Of a stretch of 60,417 bases of DNA, positions 16,097-24,916 are shown one piece after another; positions within the stretch are counted from its first letter, which is position 1; each line of letters opens with the position of its first letter. This DNA is from Candidatus Gemmiger stercoripullorum (GTDB lineage Bacteria > Bacillota > Clostridia > Oscillospirales > Ruminococcaceae). The DNA lies in the NCBI GenBank assembly GCA_019119365.1, contig DWXD01000034.1, positions 1 through 60,417 of the forward strand, in the 5' to 3' direction. The notes beneath the pieces were generated by a model. The model saw only the letters and a program-made list of their open reading frames with translations. It had not been told where the DNA came from and did no database searches. The translations under genes and the position numbers were made by a program.

Positions 16097-17143
16097 TTAC
16101 ACCCCTTCCCGCGACATGATGTGGATCTCGTCGGGGCCGATGTTCATGCCGATCAGCTCGCCCGGCTGGCTGGCCTGGGTCGAATGGATCAGCCATTCCT
16201 TGCCTTCCACATCCACATGCATCTCAAAGTGGACGCCCTTGAAGATGACTTCGCGGACAAGGCCCGTGAGCATACCGGCCGAAGGCGGCACAATAACGAC
16301 GTCCTCCGGGCGGACAACGACCTGCACGGGCTCATTGACCTGGAAGCCGCGGTCGACACAGGTGAAATCATGCCCGCAGAAGCTCACAAGAAAGTCCTTG
16401 AGCATGATACCCTCCACGATATTGGAGTCGCCGATAAAGTTGGCGACAAAGGCGTTCTGCGGCTCGTTGTAGATATCCTCCGGGCTGCCGATCTGCTGGA
16501 TGCTGCCCTTGTTCATGACCACGACAGTGTCCGACATGGTCAGGGCTTCCTCCTGGTCGTGGGTGACATAGACGAAGGTGATGTTCATTTCGCGCTGCAG
16601 GCGCTTGAGTTCGAGCTGCATCTCCTTGCGCAGTTTCAGGTCCAGCGCGCCAAGGGGTTCGTCCAGCAGCAGGACCCGCGGCGAATTGACCAGGCTGCGC
16701 GCAATGGCCACGCGCTGCTGCTGGCCGCCAGAAAGCTGGTTGATGCCGCGGCGCTCAAACCCCTTAAGGCCGACCGTCTCGAGCATTTCGAGCACTTTTG
16801 GCCGCAGCTGTTCCTCCGGCATCTTTTTCAGCCGCAGGCCAAACGCGACGTTCTCAAACACATTGAGGTGCGGGAACAGCGCGTACTTCTGGAACACCGT
16901 GTTCACCTGCCGCTTATACGGCGGCAGCGCGGTGATGTCCTTGCCGTCAAAAAGGACACTGCCGGACTTTGGTGTGATAAACCCGGCAATCACGCGCAGA
17001 GTGGTCGTTTTGCCGCAGCCCGAAGGGCCCAGAAAAGTGACGAACTCCTTGTCATGAATGTCGAGCGAAAGGCCGTTCAAGACCCGTTCCCCATCAAAGT
17101 CAACGACAATGTCCTTAAGCGATACGATCAGCGATTCATCCAT
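16097..17143 (-). CDS. potA: Spermidine/putrescine ABC ATPase PotA
   Basis: About 348 residues with Walker [10 protein letters not shown], signature [15 protein letters not shown], Walker [13 protein letters not shown] and the H-loop YVTHDQEE, followed by a TOBE-type C-terminal domain (about 250-348) that regulates transport in this family. I prefer ATG 17143 because the AAAGGGGG site touches the upstream ATG at 17155; four more residues are possible. It is first in potABCD. The promoter lies 180 bp upstream, leaving a long leader with an inverted repeat. Confidence 0.93.
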   Translation of the reverse strand: MDESLIVSLKDIVVDFDGERVLNGLSLDIHDKEFVTFLGPSGCGKTTTLRVIAGFITPKSGSVLFDGKDITALPPYKRQVNTVFQKYALFPHLNVFENVAFGLRLKKMPEEQLRPKVLEMLETVGLKGFERRGINQLSGGQQQRVAIARSLVNSPRVLLLDEPLGALDLKLRKEMQLELKRLQREMNITFVYVTHDQEEALTMSDTVVVMNKGSIQQIGSPEDIYNEPQNAFVANFIGDSNIVEGIMLKDFLVSFCGHDFTCVDRGFQVNEPVQVVVRPEDVVIVPPSAGMLTGLVREVIFKGVHFEMHVDVEGKEWLIHSTQASQPGELIGMNIGPDEIHIMSREGV

Positions 17144-17292
17144 TTTACCATGCATCCCCCTTTGCGGAAATCCGCCGCTGCCGCCCGGCTCCGTGCGGGC
17201 TGCAGTCGGTCAGCGCCAATTATGCTGCCCCGCAAAAGGTTTGTTACACCGTCGCCTTTCGGCGCGGCTGCAGCAGCACATACAACGCTTGT

Positions 17293-17320
17293 TTTGTGTT
17301 CAATAGATGCAAAACACAAA
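17293..17320. repeat. Inverted repeat in the pot operon leader
   Basis: TTTGTGTT (17293-17300) and AACACAAA (17313-17320) with a 12-bp spacer, at or just after the predicted start of the potA transcript. It could be a repressor site; no regulator is identified. Confidence 0.45.
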
Positions 17321-17324
17321 TTTA

Positions 17325-17352
17325 ATTATACCGGCTTGCGCCCCCCTGTCAA
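17325..17352 (-). promoter_or_regulatory. Promoter of potABCD
   Basis: On the minus strand, TTGACA (17347-17352), 16-bp spacer, TATAAT (17325-17330). Confidence 0.78.
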
Positions 17353-17425
17353 TCACTTTTTTACAAAATTGTCGAAAACCGGCGCAAAGAAACGGTAAAG
17401 CTCTTTGGGGTCCGAAAGAAAGGGG

Positions 17426-17454
17426 TTGACAAAATTGTATGATTGTATTATTCT
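17426..17454 (+). promoter_or_regulatory. Promoter of the gntR-ABC operon
   Basis: TTGACA (17426-17431), 17-bp spacer, TATTCT (17449-17454). Confidence 0.78.
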
Positions 17455-17465
17455 GTTAATACAAT
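17442..17465. promoter_or_regulatory. Operator overlapping the -10 box of the gntR-ABC promoter
   Basis: Perfect 9-bp arms ATTGTATTA (17442-17450) and TAATACAAT (17457-17465) separated by 6 bp. The position over the -10 element and the adjacent GntR gene point to autorepression. Confidence 0.7.
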
Positions 17466-17485
17466 AACACAAAGGAGGGCTGCCG

Positions 17486-17866
17486 ATGGAATGGAATATC
17501 ACAGCCGGGCGGCCGGTGTATTTGCAGCTGATCGAACAGCTGCAGCTGGCCATTGTGACCGGCGCGCTTCCGGCCGGGGCGCGCGTGCCGCCGGTGCGGG
17601 AGCTGGCGGCCGAGGCCGGCGTCAACCCCAACACGATGCAAAAGGCTTTGCAGGAGCTCGAAAACCGCAGCCTGATGCAGACCCAGCGCACGGCCGGGCG
17701 CACCGTAACGGGCGACACCGCCCTGCTGGAAGCCCTGCGCCGCCAACAGGCTGAAGCGTATGCCGGGGAGTTTTTGCAAAAGATGCAGGCGCTGGGGCTG
17801 ACGCCGCAGCAGGTGCAGGAATTGTTACACCGCATGAGCGAACAGAAGGGAGAAAGCAATGTCTGA
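17486..17866 (+). CDS. GntR-family regulator, YtrA subfamily
   Basis: A 126-residue protein. The N-terminal winged helix (about 8-72) carries the GntR motif RVPPVRELAAEAGVNPNTMQ, and a short helical C-terminus (about 80-126) replaces a ligand-binding domain, which defines the YtrA subgroup. Such proteins repress neighbouring ABC exporter genes until wall-active drugs or other stresses appear. Start ATG 17486 follows AAAGGAGGGC. The stop overlaps the ABC ATPase gene by 8 bp. Confidence 0.9.
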   Translation: MEWNITAGRPVYLQLIEQLQLAIVTGALPAGARVPPVRELAAEAGVNPNTMQKALQELENRSLMQTQRTAGRTVTGDTALLEALRRQQAEAYAGEFLQKMQALGLTPQQVQELLHRMSEQKGESNV

Positions 17867-18557
17867 ACTGTATCAGGTCAGCGCGCTGACCAAATTTTAC
17901 GGCGCTAAAGCCGCGCTAAACAACGTCACCTTCGGGGTGGAACCGGGGCGGCTGGTGGGCCTGCTGGGGCCGAACGGCAGCGGCAAGACGACGCTGCTCA
18001 AAATTTCGGCCGGACTGCTGCAGGCCACCACCGGCCAGGTATGGATCGACGGGCAAGAGCCGGGGCCATACACCAAGGCCGTGACCGCTTTCCTGCCCGA
18101 CCGCATGGCGCTGCCCACCGAATACCGCGTGCAGGACGCCGTCTCGTTTTACCGCGACTTTTTCAGCGATTTTGACACAGCCAAAGTCCACGCCATGCTG
18201 GCCGACTTAAAGCTCGAGCCCGGCCAGCGCATCGGCGCGATGAGCAAGGGCACGCAGGAAAAACTGCAGCTCTGCCTGACCATGGGCCGCCAGGCCCGGC
18301 TGTACCTTTTGGATGAGCCGTTGGGCGGCGTAGACCCGGCTGCGCGCGAGTATATCCTGCGCACCATCCTGTGCAATTATAACGAGGACGCCGCGGTGGT
18401 CATCTCCACCCACCTGATCGAGGATGTAGAAACGGCGCTGGACGAGGTTTTGCTGCTGAAAGACGGCGCGCTGCTGGCACACCAAAACGTGGACAAACTG
18501 CGCGAGGAAAGCGGCAAGAGCCTGGACGAATATTTCCGCGAAGCATTCCGCTGTTGA
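17859..18557 (+). CDS. ABC transporter ATP-binding protein
   Basis: A 232-residue ATPase with Walker A GPNGSGKTT, a degenerate signature MSKGTQEKLQL, Walker B LYLLDEPLGGVD and H-loop VISTHLIED. It pairs with the membrane protein encoded next, probably as an exporter. The SKGTQ form of the signature is common in YtrB/BcrA-like ATPases. The substrate is unknown. Confidence 0.92.
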   Translation: MSELYQVSALTKFYGAKAALNNVTFGVEPGRLVGLLGPNGSGKTTLLKISAGLLQATTGQVWIDGQEPGPYTKAVTAFLPDRMALPTEYRVQDAVSFYRDFFSDFDTAKVHAMLADLKLEPGQRIGAMSKGTQEKLQLCLTMGRQARLYLLDEPLGGVDPAAREYILRTILCNYNEDAAVVISTHLIEDVETALDEVLLLKDGALLAHQNVDKLREESGKSLDEYFREAFRC

Positions 18558-18580
18558 ACAGACCAGAAAGAGGTATTGCT

Positions 18581-19417
18581 ATGTTTCAAAAGTTATTCAA
18601 ATACGAAGCGCTCGCCGTTGGGCGGGTGATGGTGCCGGTATGGCTGGGGGCGCTGGTTCTGGCCGTGCTGTCCGGCGGCGCCATGCAGCTGCAAAATCTG
18701 CCGCCGTTTTCCGGCACGCCATTTTTAGTTATTCTCTGGACGGTGGTCGCTCCCTTGTCTGTTCTCTCTTTGCTTGCGGTCATTGCCGTTTGCATTGCAG
18801 CCAACATACAGCGCTTTTATACCCTGCTGGGCGTGCGCGGGTACCTGTATTTCTGCCTGCCGGTTAACCCCTGGCAGCAGCTGGCGGCCAAATGGGCGGT
18901 GGCGATGGTTTCTTCTGCCATATCCGTTCCCGTGCTGCTGCTCTGCAGCTGGCTGATGGGCGGCGACTGGCGCCTTACGCTGTTTGCAGGCGATCACGCG
19001 CTAATCCGAATCGAAGATCTTGACCTGACCTGGCAGGGCGTCGGTTCAACCGCGTATACAATTTTGCTGGCGGCCCTGGCCGTAAGTTTCGTTTACCTGT
19101 ATTTCTACCTTTGCATCGGTATCGGCGCGCACTGGCCGCAGCACCGGCTGGCGGCCAGCGTGATCGTCTACTTTGTGCTGAGCTTTATTTTGCAGGTCCT
19201 GCTTCTTTTGGGGCTGGTGGTGCTGGGCGTCTATCTTTATAATATGCTTGACTACGAATATACCGCCTTTGCCCTGGTCACGGACGCGCAGCGCACAAAA
19301 TGGACGATCCGCAACACGTTGCTGATCGCTTCGCCGGGCTTGCTTTTGGCCGCCGCAAATGGTATCCTATGGGCAGTGAACCTGCGCCTGATCGGCAAGA
19401 AGCTGAACTTGGCGTGA
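18581..19417 (+). CDS. ABC transporter membrane subunit
   Basis: A 278-residue protein with six hydrophobic segments and no recognisable catalytic motif. The ATG at 18581 follows GAAAGAGG; the earlier ATG at 18554 sits inside the end of the ATPase gene. Its place directly after a GntR regulator and an ATPase gene makes it the permease of that exporter. It ends before a small zinc-ribbon gene and a shared terminator. Confidence 0.85.
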   Translation: MFQKLFKYEALAVGRVMVPVWLGALVLAVLSGGAMQLQNLPPFSGTPFLVILWTVVAPLSVLSLLAVIAVCIAANIQRFYTLLGVRGYLYFCLPVNPWQQLAAKWAVAMVSSAISVPVLLLCSWLMGGDWRLTLFAGDHALIRIEDLDLTWQGVGSTAYTILLAALAVSFVYLYFYLCIGIGAHWPQHRLAASVIVYFVLSFILQVLLLLGLVVLGVYLYNMLDYEYTAFALVTDAQRTKWTIRNTLLIASPGLLLAAANGILWAVNLRLIGKKLNLA

Positions 19418-19459
19418 TGCCTGCGCCCTCAAAGGGAAACAAATGAAAGGAGAACCCCC

Positions 19460-19672
19460 ATGGAAAAGCGTCAATACGTCTGCCCCAAATGCGGCTGCCA
19501 GCAATATGAAGCCGACCGCCTGCAGGCGACCGGCGGAAATTTTGCCAAGCTGTTTGATATCCAGAACAAGAAATTCGTCACCGTCACCTGCTGCCAGTGC
19601 GGTTACACCGAACTGTACCGCGAGACTGGCGGAGACGGCTGGGACGTGCTCGATTTCTTTATGGGCGGCTGA
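19460..19672 (+). CDS. Small zinc-ribbon protein (COG3478-like)
   Basis: A 70-residue protein with two cysteine pairs, CPKCGCQQYE and CCQCGYTELY, separated by about 30 residues including FDIQNKKFVTVT. This matches the predicted nucleic-acid-binding zinc-ribbon family found in many Firmicutes. The ATG follows AAAGGAGAACCCCC. It is probably co-transcribed with the ABC exporter, since a terminator follows it. A second small zinc-ribbon protein is encoded at 41397-41600. Confidence 0.82.
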   Translation: MEKRQYVCPKCGCQQYEADRLQATGGNFAKLFDIQNKKFVTVTCCQCGYTELYRETGGDGWDVLDFFMGG

Positions 19673-19689
19673 ACCGCAGCGTAACCATT

Positions 19690-19741
19690 AAAAAGCGAGA
19701 GACAAGGCGCACTTTGGAGCGCCTTGTCTCTCGCTTTTTAG
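19690..19741. terminator. Bidirectional terminator
   Basis: A perfect 21-bp stem (19690-19710 with 19719-19739) with A5 and T5 ends, between the convergent zinc-ribbon gene and the DUF6311-like gene. It works in both directions by design. Confidence 0.93.
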
Positions 19742-19797
19742 TTGTTCAGCGTGGATATTCGCTTCTGAAAACGACAGATACCGCCAAAATAGAAAAC

Positions 19798-21840
19798 TTA
19801 CACCCCGTTTGCTTCAATGGAAATCGACTCAATTGTCACAGGCGTATCATCCAATGTATGGATGGAAACATCCCATCCTTCCATAATGGAATAGGCATAG
19901 AACTCGAAAATCATTTTTTGCGCAGTTCCTTCAAGGAAGGTGATTTCAAGCTGTTGATAGGGGTCTTTCTCATAGTGCCACCCGCTGTAGATATAGGTAT
20001 GATCCAACCCACTGCCCTCTACTGTGACCGTGTATCGGCCCGGGAAAATTGTTTCCACCGGACCGGACACTGACTCACCTGCAGCCAGCATGATTTCACC
20101 ATTCTCGCCACGCTGTGGCTGTTTATGATCTTGGTTCAAAATTTTATCCAAGCCTATGGAAACGGATACCGTCGGTTCAACGTCCTGCAGAGGAAGTTCT
20201 TCTAAACTTCCAACCAGATAGCCATCTACACGGTAGTAATGAAGCGGTATGTTGACAGTGCGAATCTCGTCTATCCCAAGAAACACATACAATGTTTGTG
20301 GTTTGAGCGCATCCAATTCACTCAGCAGCGTGAGGCTGGCTGTGCGACGATTCATATGCGCCAGATAGAACGAATTCACCGTCCAATCATTGTCGGCCGC
20401 CAGCAGCGCAAAATCCCAGAATGCAGGTGTATCCACATTAAAGCTGGCGAACGAGATGTGTTCGATCTTCCCGCACTGCGCTAAATCGTTCCAGGAAGAG
20501 TCCTGTAAGGATGTTGCGTAGTGATAGGTGTTTTCATCCCTGTAGCGGTTATGTATACCGATCAATCGATCGGCTTGCCATCCTGCCTGAACCGCTGCGC
20601 ACAACGCTAAAATGAGCATTGCCAGCTTAAGCGTACAAAAACGGAATACACAAGCGCACAGCAGGGCCAACAAAAGATATTCCGCGACCCAAGCCAGCCG
20701 CGCGCACGAAGCGAACATTCCCCAGAAGCGGATGAACCATTCCGGCAGCGGAACCGTGAACAATGTTTTACCTGCCAATGTAACAGTAGGTGAAACACTT
20801 GCCAAAAGGCTCAAAACGGAGATAACAATGCTCGGGATGATCCACGTTGAATACTGCTTCCAGAAGGAAACGCCTTTGTGTTTGACTTTCCAGTACAGGA
20901 AAGACGCCAGTACAACCCCAATCAGGAGAAGCACACCGGGACCGACAAAGATATTCGTTTCAAACGTATCAGAAAACTGCGGGATAAAAAGCCCCGCCAG
21001 GTCAGCCGCATACATATAAGGCAGGCCTTCACTGTCTGCGAAATTGCTGGCGAAAGCGCCCCACACAAACAGCTCCACCAAAGCCGTTGCACAATAACTA
21101 ACGATTGGGAGCAGCGCCAAGGCACCCCCGCGGCGGCGGAGCAGCTGCTGCACTGCGACCCCGACAAGCACCATACCGATCATTGCGAGATAATACAGGT
21201 GGAACCCGGCAGCCAGAATGCCTACCCCGCCCCACACAAGACAAGCTTTGGGCAGGGTCTGCATTTTCTTCTCTGCATCAAAAAATATCCACAAGACGAT
21301 CAAGATCAGCCAGTTGCCAGCCAGCGCCGTATGTCCAAACATACGGATTGTTAAAGCAGGAAACAGCAAAAACAAACACACGCCCAGCAGCGTAGAAGGC
21401 ATCGCGAAACGACTGGCTTCTCTAAGGTCCGCACCGCCTACCCTGGCCACGATCCTCTGGGAAAAATAACCCTGCAGAACGAAACACAAAAGACCCCATA
21501 TTCCCAAATATTGAAACCGAGGGCCGAGCAACGGGTCAAGCAGCTTGAAAAACAACGCAAAGAGCGGAATAGAATCGCTATACACAACGCTGGTCCGGTG
21601 TGGGTAAATCACATCGTAGGACATACCCAAATAAGGGAAATCCCACGCGCTGCTTCTGTAAAATTCCCAGCCGAGATAATGCTGGCCTGGGTCTCCGTTC
21701 TCCTTGAGCAACCATTCGACATTTGTCGGGTCCAGCACCCGTATGCCATACAGCCACAAGAAAAATATAGCTCCAAGAAGTGCCCCTGCCAAGGCCCAGG
21801 CCAAACGAATATGCCGTGGTTTAAAAAGGTCGTCCTTCAT
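19798..21840 (-). CDS. Large polytopic membrane protein, DUF6311-like
   Basis: A 680-residue protein with about ten membrane helices in the first 430 residues and a soluble C-terminal domain of about 240 residues rich in beta structure. The N-terminal loop has NGDPGQHYLGWEFYRSS and MSYDVIYPHRTSVVYSDSIP, which fit the DUF6311/GT-C-like class of large envelope proteins. Start ATG 21840 follows GAAGGAGCGC. It begins 20 bp after valS on the same strand and probably shares its transcript. The base composition is more AT-rich than valS, which suggests a later addition to this operon. Function unknown; a lipid-linked sugar transferase is possible. Confidence 0.75.
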   Translation of the reverse strand: MKDDLFKPRHIRLAWALAGALLGAIFFLWLYGIRVLDPTNVEWLLKENGDPGQHYLGWEFYRSSAWDFPYLGMSYDVIYPHRTSVVYSDSIPLFALFFKLLDPLLGPRFQYLGIWGLLCFVLQGYFSQRIVARVGGADLREASRFAMPSTLLGVCLFLLFPALTIRMFGHTALAGNWLILIVLWIFFDAEKKMQTLPKACLVWGGVGILAAGFHLYYLAMIGMVLVGVAVQQLLRRRGGALALLPIVSYCATALVELFVWGAFASNFADSEGLPYMYAADLAGLFIPQFSDTFETNIFVGPGVLLLIGVVLASFLYWKVKHKGVSFWKQYSTWIIPSIVISVLSLLASVSPTVTLAGKTLFTVPLPEWFIRFWGMFASCARLAWVAEYLLLALLCACVFRFCTLKLAMLILALCAAVQAGWQADRLIGIHNRYRDENTYHYATSLQDSSWNDLAQCGKIEHISFASFNVDTPAFWDFALLAADNDWTVNSFYLAHMNRRTASLTLLSELDALKPQTLYVFLGIDEIRTVNIPLHYYRVDGYLVGSLEELPLQDVEPTVSVSIGLDKILNQDHKQPQRGENGEIMLAAGESVSGPVETIFPGRYTVTVEGSGLDHTYIYSGWHYEKDPYQQLEITFLEGTAQKMIFEFYAYSIMEGWDVSIHTLDDTPVTIESISIEANGV

Positions 21841-21860
21841 TATAGCGCTCCTTCACCCGT

Positions 21861-24566
21861 TTAGTCCAGCGCGGCGATAGACTGCAGGATATTTTTCTGC
21901 TTGTCCTGCGCGGCGGCCAACTTGCCACGGGTTTCGGCGACGAGGGCGGCGGGCGCTTTTTCGACAAATTTGGGGTTACCGAGCTGCTTTTCAAACATCG
22001 CGACCTCTTTTTCCGCTTTGGCAAGCTCTTTATTGAGGCGGGCCAGCTCTTTTTCGCGGTCGATCAGCTCCATCATGGGGATGAAGCCGCGCGCGGCCGG
22101 GGTAACAACCGTCACCATGCCTTCGGCGGGGCCTTCGTACTTTTCCGTCAGCGTCACATCGGTGGCGAAGGCGAAGCGCGCCAGATAGGCGCTGCCCTTC
22201 TCAAAGGCCGCGGGCTGCGCGGTCTCGATGACCATGCTCGTCTTTTTGGACGGCGGCACGTTCATATCGCTGCGGGTGGCGCGCACGGCCTTGATGTATT
22301 CCATCATCGTCTCAAAGTCGGCGCTTTCCGCGGGCCAGGTGGGCAGCTGCTGCGCGTTGGGCCACGGCTGCGTCATGATGGTCTCGGCGCTGCCGGGCAG
22401 GGCCTGGTAAATTTCCTCGGTGATGAACGGCATGAACGGGTGCAGCAGGCGCAGCGCGCGGTCCAGCACCCAGACCAGCACCTTGCGGGCGGTATCGGCC
22501 TGGGTCTCGTCGCCGGAGTTCAGGCGGGACTTGCAGATCTCGATATACCAGTCGCAGTAAACTTCCCAGATGAACTTTTCGACCTTGTCAGCCGCAAGGC
22601 CGAGTTCGTACTTTTCAAGGTTGGCGGTCACCTCCCCGGCCATGGCGGCCAGTTCGGACAGCACCCACTTGTCGCTCATATCCAGCAGTTCGTCCGCCGG
22701 CATGCCGGGGGCAAAGTCTTCCGGCAGGTTCATGAGCACAAAGCGGGCCGCGTTCCACAGCTTGTTGGCAAAGTTGCGGCTGGCCGTAACTTTTTCCTCG
22801 CTGTAGCGCGTATCGTTGCCTGCGGTGGAGCCCACGACCAGCGTCATGCGCAGCGCGTCGGCGCCGAAGTTGTCGATCACTTCCAGCGGGTCGATGCCGT
22901 TGCCCAGGCTCTTGGACATCTTGCGGCCCTGGCTGTCGCGCACAAGGCCGTGGATGAGCACGGTGTCGAACGGCGCTTTGCCGGTGTAGGCCAGGCCGGA
23001 GAAGATCATGCGCGAGACCCAGAAGCCGATGATATCATAACCGGTGACCAGCACGTTGGTCGGGTAGAAAAAGTCGAGATCCTCGGTCTTATGCGGCCAG
23101 CCCAGGGTGGAAAACGGCCACAGCGCGCTGGAGAACCAGGTGTCCAGCGTGTCGGGGTCCTGGTCCAGATGCGTGCCGCCGCAGTGCGGGCAGGCCGTGG
23201 GGGCGGATTTGGCGACGATAGTCTCGCCGCAGTCGGCGCAGTACCACGCCGGGATGCGGTGGCCCCACCACAGCTGGCGGCTGATGCACCAGTCGCGGCT
23301 GCCCTTCATCCAGTTCAGATAGTTCTTGGTAAAGCGGTCGGGCACGAACTTGATCTCGCCCTTTTCCACCGCCTCAATGGCCGGGGCGGCCAGCGGGGCC
23401 ATCTTGACAAACCACTGCTTGGAGACCATCGGTTCAATGACGGTGTGGCAGCGGTAGCAGGTGCCGACTTCATGGGTGATATCCTCAGTATCCTTGAGAT
23501 ACCCGCCCGCTTCAAGGTCGGCAAGAATGGCCTTGCGGGCCTCCATCGCGGTCATGCCCGCATATTTGCCGCAGTCGAGCACCTCCGGCTCGTCGGCGCT
23601 GGCGCGGCCGCTGTCCTTCAGCTCCTGCCAGGCGGCGCGGTCCGCCGCGCCGGTCATGCGGCCGTCATAGGTCAGCACGCGCACCATGGGCAGGTCGTGG
23701 CGCTTGCCGACCTCAAAGTCGTTGGGGTCATGCGCCGGGGTGATCTTGACGACGCCGGTCCCCTTTTCCATGTCGGCGTGTTCGTCGCAGACAATGGGGA
23801 TCTCTTTATTCAGCAGCGGCAGCACCACATGGCAGCCGTGCAGGTGGGCATAGCGCGCATCGGCCGTGTTGATGGCGACCGCCGTATCGCCAAGCATCGT
23901 CTCGGGGCGGGTCGTCGCCAGCTCCAGCATCTCGCCGGTCTCCTTGACCGGGTACAGCAGGTGCCAGAAATGCCCGGCTTTTTCCTCGTATTCGACCTCC
24001 GCGTCCGAGATGGAGGTGTTGCAGTGCGGGCACCAGTTGACCATGCGGTTGCCGCGGTAAATCAGCCCTTTTTCGTAAAGACCGGCGAACACGTCCAGCA
24101 CGGCTTCGGAACAGCCCTCGTCCATCGTGAAGCGTTCGCGCTGCCAGTCGCAGGAGCAGCCGAGCTTTTTCAGCTGGCCGACAATGCGGTTGCCGTAGGT
24201 ATTCTTCCAGGCCCAGGCGCGCTCCAGGAAGCCTTCGCGCCCCAGCATCTCTTTGGTCAGGCCCTCTTCCTGCATCTGCGCCACGACCTTGGCCTCGGTG
24301 GCAATGGAAGCGTGGTCGGTGCCGGGCACCCACAAAGCGGCATAGCCCTGCATGCGCTTGTAGCGGATCAGGATATCCTGCCAGGTCTCGTCCATCGCAT
24401 GGCCCATGTGCAGCTGGCCGGTGACGTTGGGCGGCGGCATGACGATGGTGAACGGCCGCTTGCTGCGGTCGATCTTGGTGTGGAAATACCCTTTATCGCA
24501 CCAGGTCTGGTAGATCCGGTCCTCGGTGCCTTTGGGGTCGTACTGTTTGGCAAGTTCTTTGGCCAT
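21861..24566 (-). CDS. valS: Valyl-tRNA synthetase
   Basis: A 901-residue class I synthetase that joins valine to tRNA-Val. The HIGH-type motif is PPPNVTGQLHMGHAMD near the N-terminus and the KMSKS motif is GRKMSKSLGNGIDP near residue 550. A zinc-binding CPHCGGTH and an editing domain lie between them, and the C-terminal coiled coil (about 840-901, KELARLNKELAKAEKEV) is typical of ValS. I chose ATG 24566, preceded by AGAAGGAGGAAACC. Expression is controlled by a T-box leader. Confidence 0.97.
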   Translation of the reverse strand: MAKELAKQYDPKGTEDRIYQTWCDKGYFHTKIDRSKRPFTIVMPPPNVTGQLHMGHAMDETWQDILIRYKRMQGYAALWVPGTDHASIATEAKVVAQMQEEGLTKEMLGREGFLERAWAWKNTYGNRIVGQLKKLGCSCDWQRERFTMDEGCSEAVLDVFAGLYEKGLIYRGNRMVNWCPHCNTSISDAEVEYEEKAGHFWHLLYPVKETGEMLELATTRPETMLGDTAVAINTADARYAHLHGCHVVLPLLNKEIPIVCDEHADMEKGTGVVKITPAHDPNDFEVGKRHDLPMVRVLTYDGRMTGAADRAAWQELKDSGRASADEPEVLDCGKYAGMTAMEARKAILADLEAGGYLKDTEDITHEVGTCYRCHTVIEPMVSKQWFVKMAPLAAPAIEAVEKGEIKFVPDRFTKNYLNWMKGSRDWCISRQLWWGHRIPAWYCADCGETIVAKSAPTACPHCGGTHLDQDPDTLDTWFSSALWPFSTLGWPHKTEDLDFFYPTNVLVTGYDIIGFWVSRMIFSGLAYTGKAPFDTVLIHGLVRDSQGRKMSKSLGNGIDPLEVIDNFGADALRMTLVVGSTAGNDTRYSEEKVTASRNFANKLWNAARFVLMNLPEDFAPGMPADELLDMSDKWVLSELAAMAGEVTANLEKYELGLAADKVEKFIWEVYCDWYIEICKSRLNSGDETQADTARKVLVWVLDRALRLLHPFMPFITEEIYQALPGSAETIMTQPWPNAQQLPTWPAESADFETMMEYIKAVRATRSDMNVPPSKKTSMVIETAQPAAFEKGSAYLARFAFATDVTLTEKYEGPAEGMVTVVTPAARGFIPMMELIDREKELARLNKELAKAEKEVAMFEKQLGNPKFVEKAPAALVAETRGKLAAAQDKQKNILQSIAALD

Positions 24567-24596
24567 GGTTTCCTCCTTCTGAACGCTGCGGGGCAA

Positions 24597-24865
24597 AACA
24601 AAAGCCGCCCCGTGAGAGATGTCTCATGGGACGGCGTAAAATCACCGCGGTACCACCCAAATTGCCCCGCCGCCCAAAACCTTGCGGGCAGAAAGGCCAC
24701 TTGAACGCCCGGTAACGGGGGCGGAACGGGCGCGGCTACTGCTGTTTCACCGCGCCTGCCTTGGGGGCGACGACCGCGGGCCGCCTTTACCGGGCTTGCA
24801 CCTGCCCCCGGCTCTCTAAAAAAGGCTTTGGCCTGCGCGGAACTCCCCCGCACTGCATTTGGTTC
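24597..24865 (-). promoter_or_regulatory. T-box leader of valS
   Basis: On the minus strand the leader shows the AGAGAG motif and a GGTGCAA distal loop in stem I. The conserved T-box GGGTGGTACCGCGG lies at 24644-24657, and a terminator stem (24602-24635) is followed by TTTTGTTTT. Uncharged tRNA-Val should pair with the T-box and block the terminator. A likely specifier is GUA (24737-24739) in the loop closed by GCGCGG/CCGCGC; the specifier choice is inferred. Confidence 0.92.
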
Positions 24866-24869
24866 TTTT

Positions 24870-24898
24870 AGTCTAATGCAGTTGGGCGGAATTGTCAA
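24870..24898 (-). promoter_or_regulatory. Promoter of the valS T-box leader
   Basis: On the minus strand, TTGACA (24893-24898), 17-bp spacer, TAGACT (24870-24875). Confidence 0.78.
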
Positions 24899-24916
24899 GA
24901 TGTGCAGTTCTTTTTC

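Larger units (their letters stand above)
17156..17485. other. Divergent intergenic region between potA and the gntR-ABC operon
   Basis: 330 bp without a gene. It holds the potA promoter and a leader of about 180 nt, an inverted repeat at 17293-17320, and the gntR promoter with its operator (separate entries). I see no riboswitch class I can name in the pot leader. Confidence 0.7.
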
